Shown here one piece after another: positions 5,224 to 5,803 of a DNA stretch of 5,803 nucleotides. The translations under genes were made by a program, and so were the position numbers. Within the stretch, counting starts at the first letter, position 1, and every line of letters begins with the position of its first letter. Location: contig CABVBB010000165.1 in the NCBI GenBank assembly GCA_902496505.1, positions 1-5,803 on the forward strand. Direction: 5' to 3'. The notes beneath the pieces were generated by a model, which saw only the letters and a program-made list of their open reading frames with translations, was not told where the DNA came from and searched no databases. This DNA comes from an uncultured Peptococcaceae bacterium (GTDB lineage: Bacteria; Bacillota; Peptococcia; Peptococcales; Peptococcaceae).

Positions 5224-5803
5224 ATGGAAACCGTGTTCAAGTTGGAAGGCCTGGGCTGCAAATCAGGCAACAAATATATTTTGAAGGATATCGATTGGGA
5301 AGTGCAAAAAGGCCAGCATTGGGTCGTTTTTGGCACCAATGGCAGCGGCAAGACTACGCTGCTCAGCATTGTGGCCGGCTATATGGCTCATACACATGGT
5401 GAACTGGAAGTATTCGGCCAAGCCTACAATGATGACAATATCCTCGATATCCGCCGGCGTATCGGCTGGGTCAGCGGCTCTTTCTACGATAAATGCCTGT
5501 CCAGAGAGACGGCTTTGGAAATCGTTCTGGCCGGCAAATTTGCCACACTGGGGCTGGATGAAGACATCAGCGACCGTGATGTGGTCAGAGCCAAAGCCCT
5601 GCTGGAAGAGCTGCGGCTGAAATCCAAGATCAACTATCCCTTTGATTTTCTTTCTAAAGGTGAGCGGCAGAGCGTATTGATCGCCAGGGCTTTGATGTCT
5701 AATCCAGAGATGCTGATCCTAGATGAGCCCTGCACTGGTCTGGACGTTTTCGCCCGAGAATATCTGCTCAGCACCATTCGCGACCTGGCGGAAAAAACCG
5801 AGG
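5224..5803 (+). CDS. ABC transporter ATP-binding protein, YlmA/ModF-like (COG1119 type), 3' partial
   Basis: This is an ABC ATPase; 193 residues are present and the frame is open to the window end. Motifs: Walker A GTNGSGKT (37-44), an atypical Q-loop position with Ser84 in IGWVSGSF in place of Gln, signature LSKGE (143-147) instead of LSGGQ, Walker B MLILDEP (163-169) with Glu168, and D-loop GLD (172-174) followed by VFAREYLL. The VS-S-like Q-loop, LS-GE signature and DEPC-GLD-FARE run are typical of the YlmA/ModF (PhrA) group. Members of that group usually lack an obvious membrane partner, and their substrate is not settled. ModF was linked by name to molybdate uptake, but that role is weak, so modF is not assigned here. 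Start: ATG 5224 with GGAGGTGA at 5212-5219. The gene follows the zinc-ribbon gene by 18 bp. The H-loop and C-terminus lie outside the window. Confidence 0.9.
   Translation, partial: METVFKLEGLGCKSGNKYILKDIDWEVQKGQHWVVFGTNGSGKTTLLSIVAGYMAHTHGELEVFGQAYNDDNILDIRRRIGWVSGSFYDKCLSRETALEIVLAGKFATLGLDEDISDRDVVRAKALLEELRLKSKINYPFDFLSKGERQSVLIARALMSNPEMLILDEPCTGLDVFAREYLLSTIRDLAEKTE

Noticed and set aside
5330..5620. 96-codon open frame on the + strand within the ABC ATPase gene
   Set aside because: The ATPase frame 5224-5803 carries all conserved motifs; this one is an overlapping shadow.

Overview
The window reads as an ordinary chromosomal stretch of a bacterium of the Bacillota, with GC content near 50%. 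Strong Shine-Dalgarno sites (GGAGG-type) precede most genes. The promoters look like sigma-A types with extended -10 elements. A secreted protein with a copper-amine-oxidase-type 'stalk' domain plus DUF4163/DUF3298 points to Bacillota, and a Negativicutes or related anaerobe is a plausible guess. The genus cannot be read from the sequence.

Layout. (1) Positions 1-2322, + strand: the end of a molybdate/tungstate ABC importer operon. It holds modA (5' part outside the window), modB and modC, tightly packed, with a 4-bp ATGA overlap between modB and modC. (2) Positions 2331-2387: a hairpin with a T-tract on one side and an A-tract on the other, able to end transcription from both directions between two convergent genes. 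(3) Positions 2403-3587, - strand: a secreted two-repeat stalk-domain protein with a DUF4163/DUF3298 (PdaC/RsiV-like) C-terminus. (4) Positions 3588-3803: a divergent promoter region with one recognisable promoter per strand. (5) Positions 3804-4699, + strand: a two-gene unit with a PPC/DUF296 protein and a PaaI-type hotdog thioesterase. (6) Positions 4700-4836: a near-consensus extended -10 promoter followed by a perfect 14-bp palindrome that touches the ribosome binding site. (7) Positions 4837-5803, + strand: a small zinc-ribbon protein of unknown function and, 18 bp downstream, an ABC ATPase of the YlmA/ModF (COG1119) type that runs off the window end.

How the genes work together. ModA captures oxyanion outside the membrane, ModB is the channel and ModC the ATPase. 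The stalk-domain protein is probably exported and acts at the envelope. The PPC and thioesterase genes are probably co-transcribed, but a joint function is not evident. The zinc-ribbon and ATPase genes share one promoter and are the least understood pair here. I found no mobile element, CRISPR array, tRNA or rRNA, and no clearly new multi-gene system. The most testable oddities are the palindrome in the leader at 4809-4822 and an 11-nt perfect complementarity between the ribosome binding site and the 3' untranslated region of the stalk-protein mRNA.
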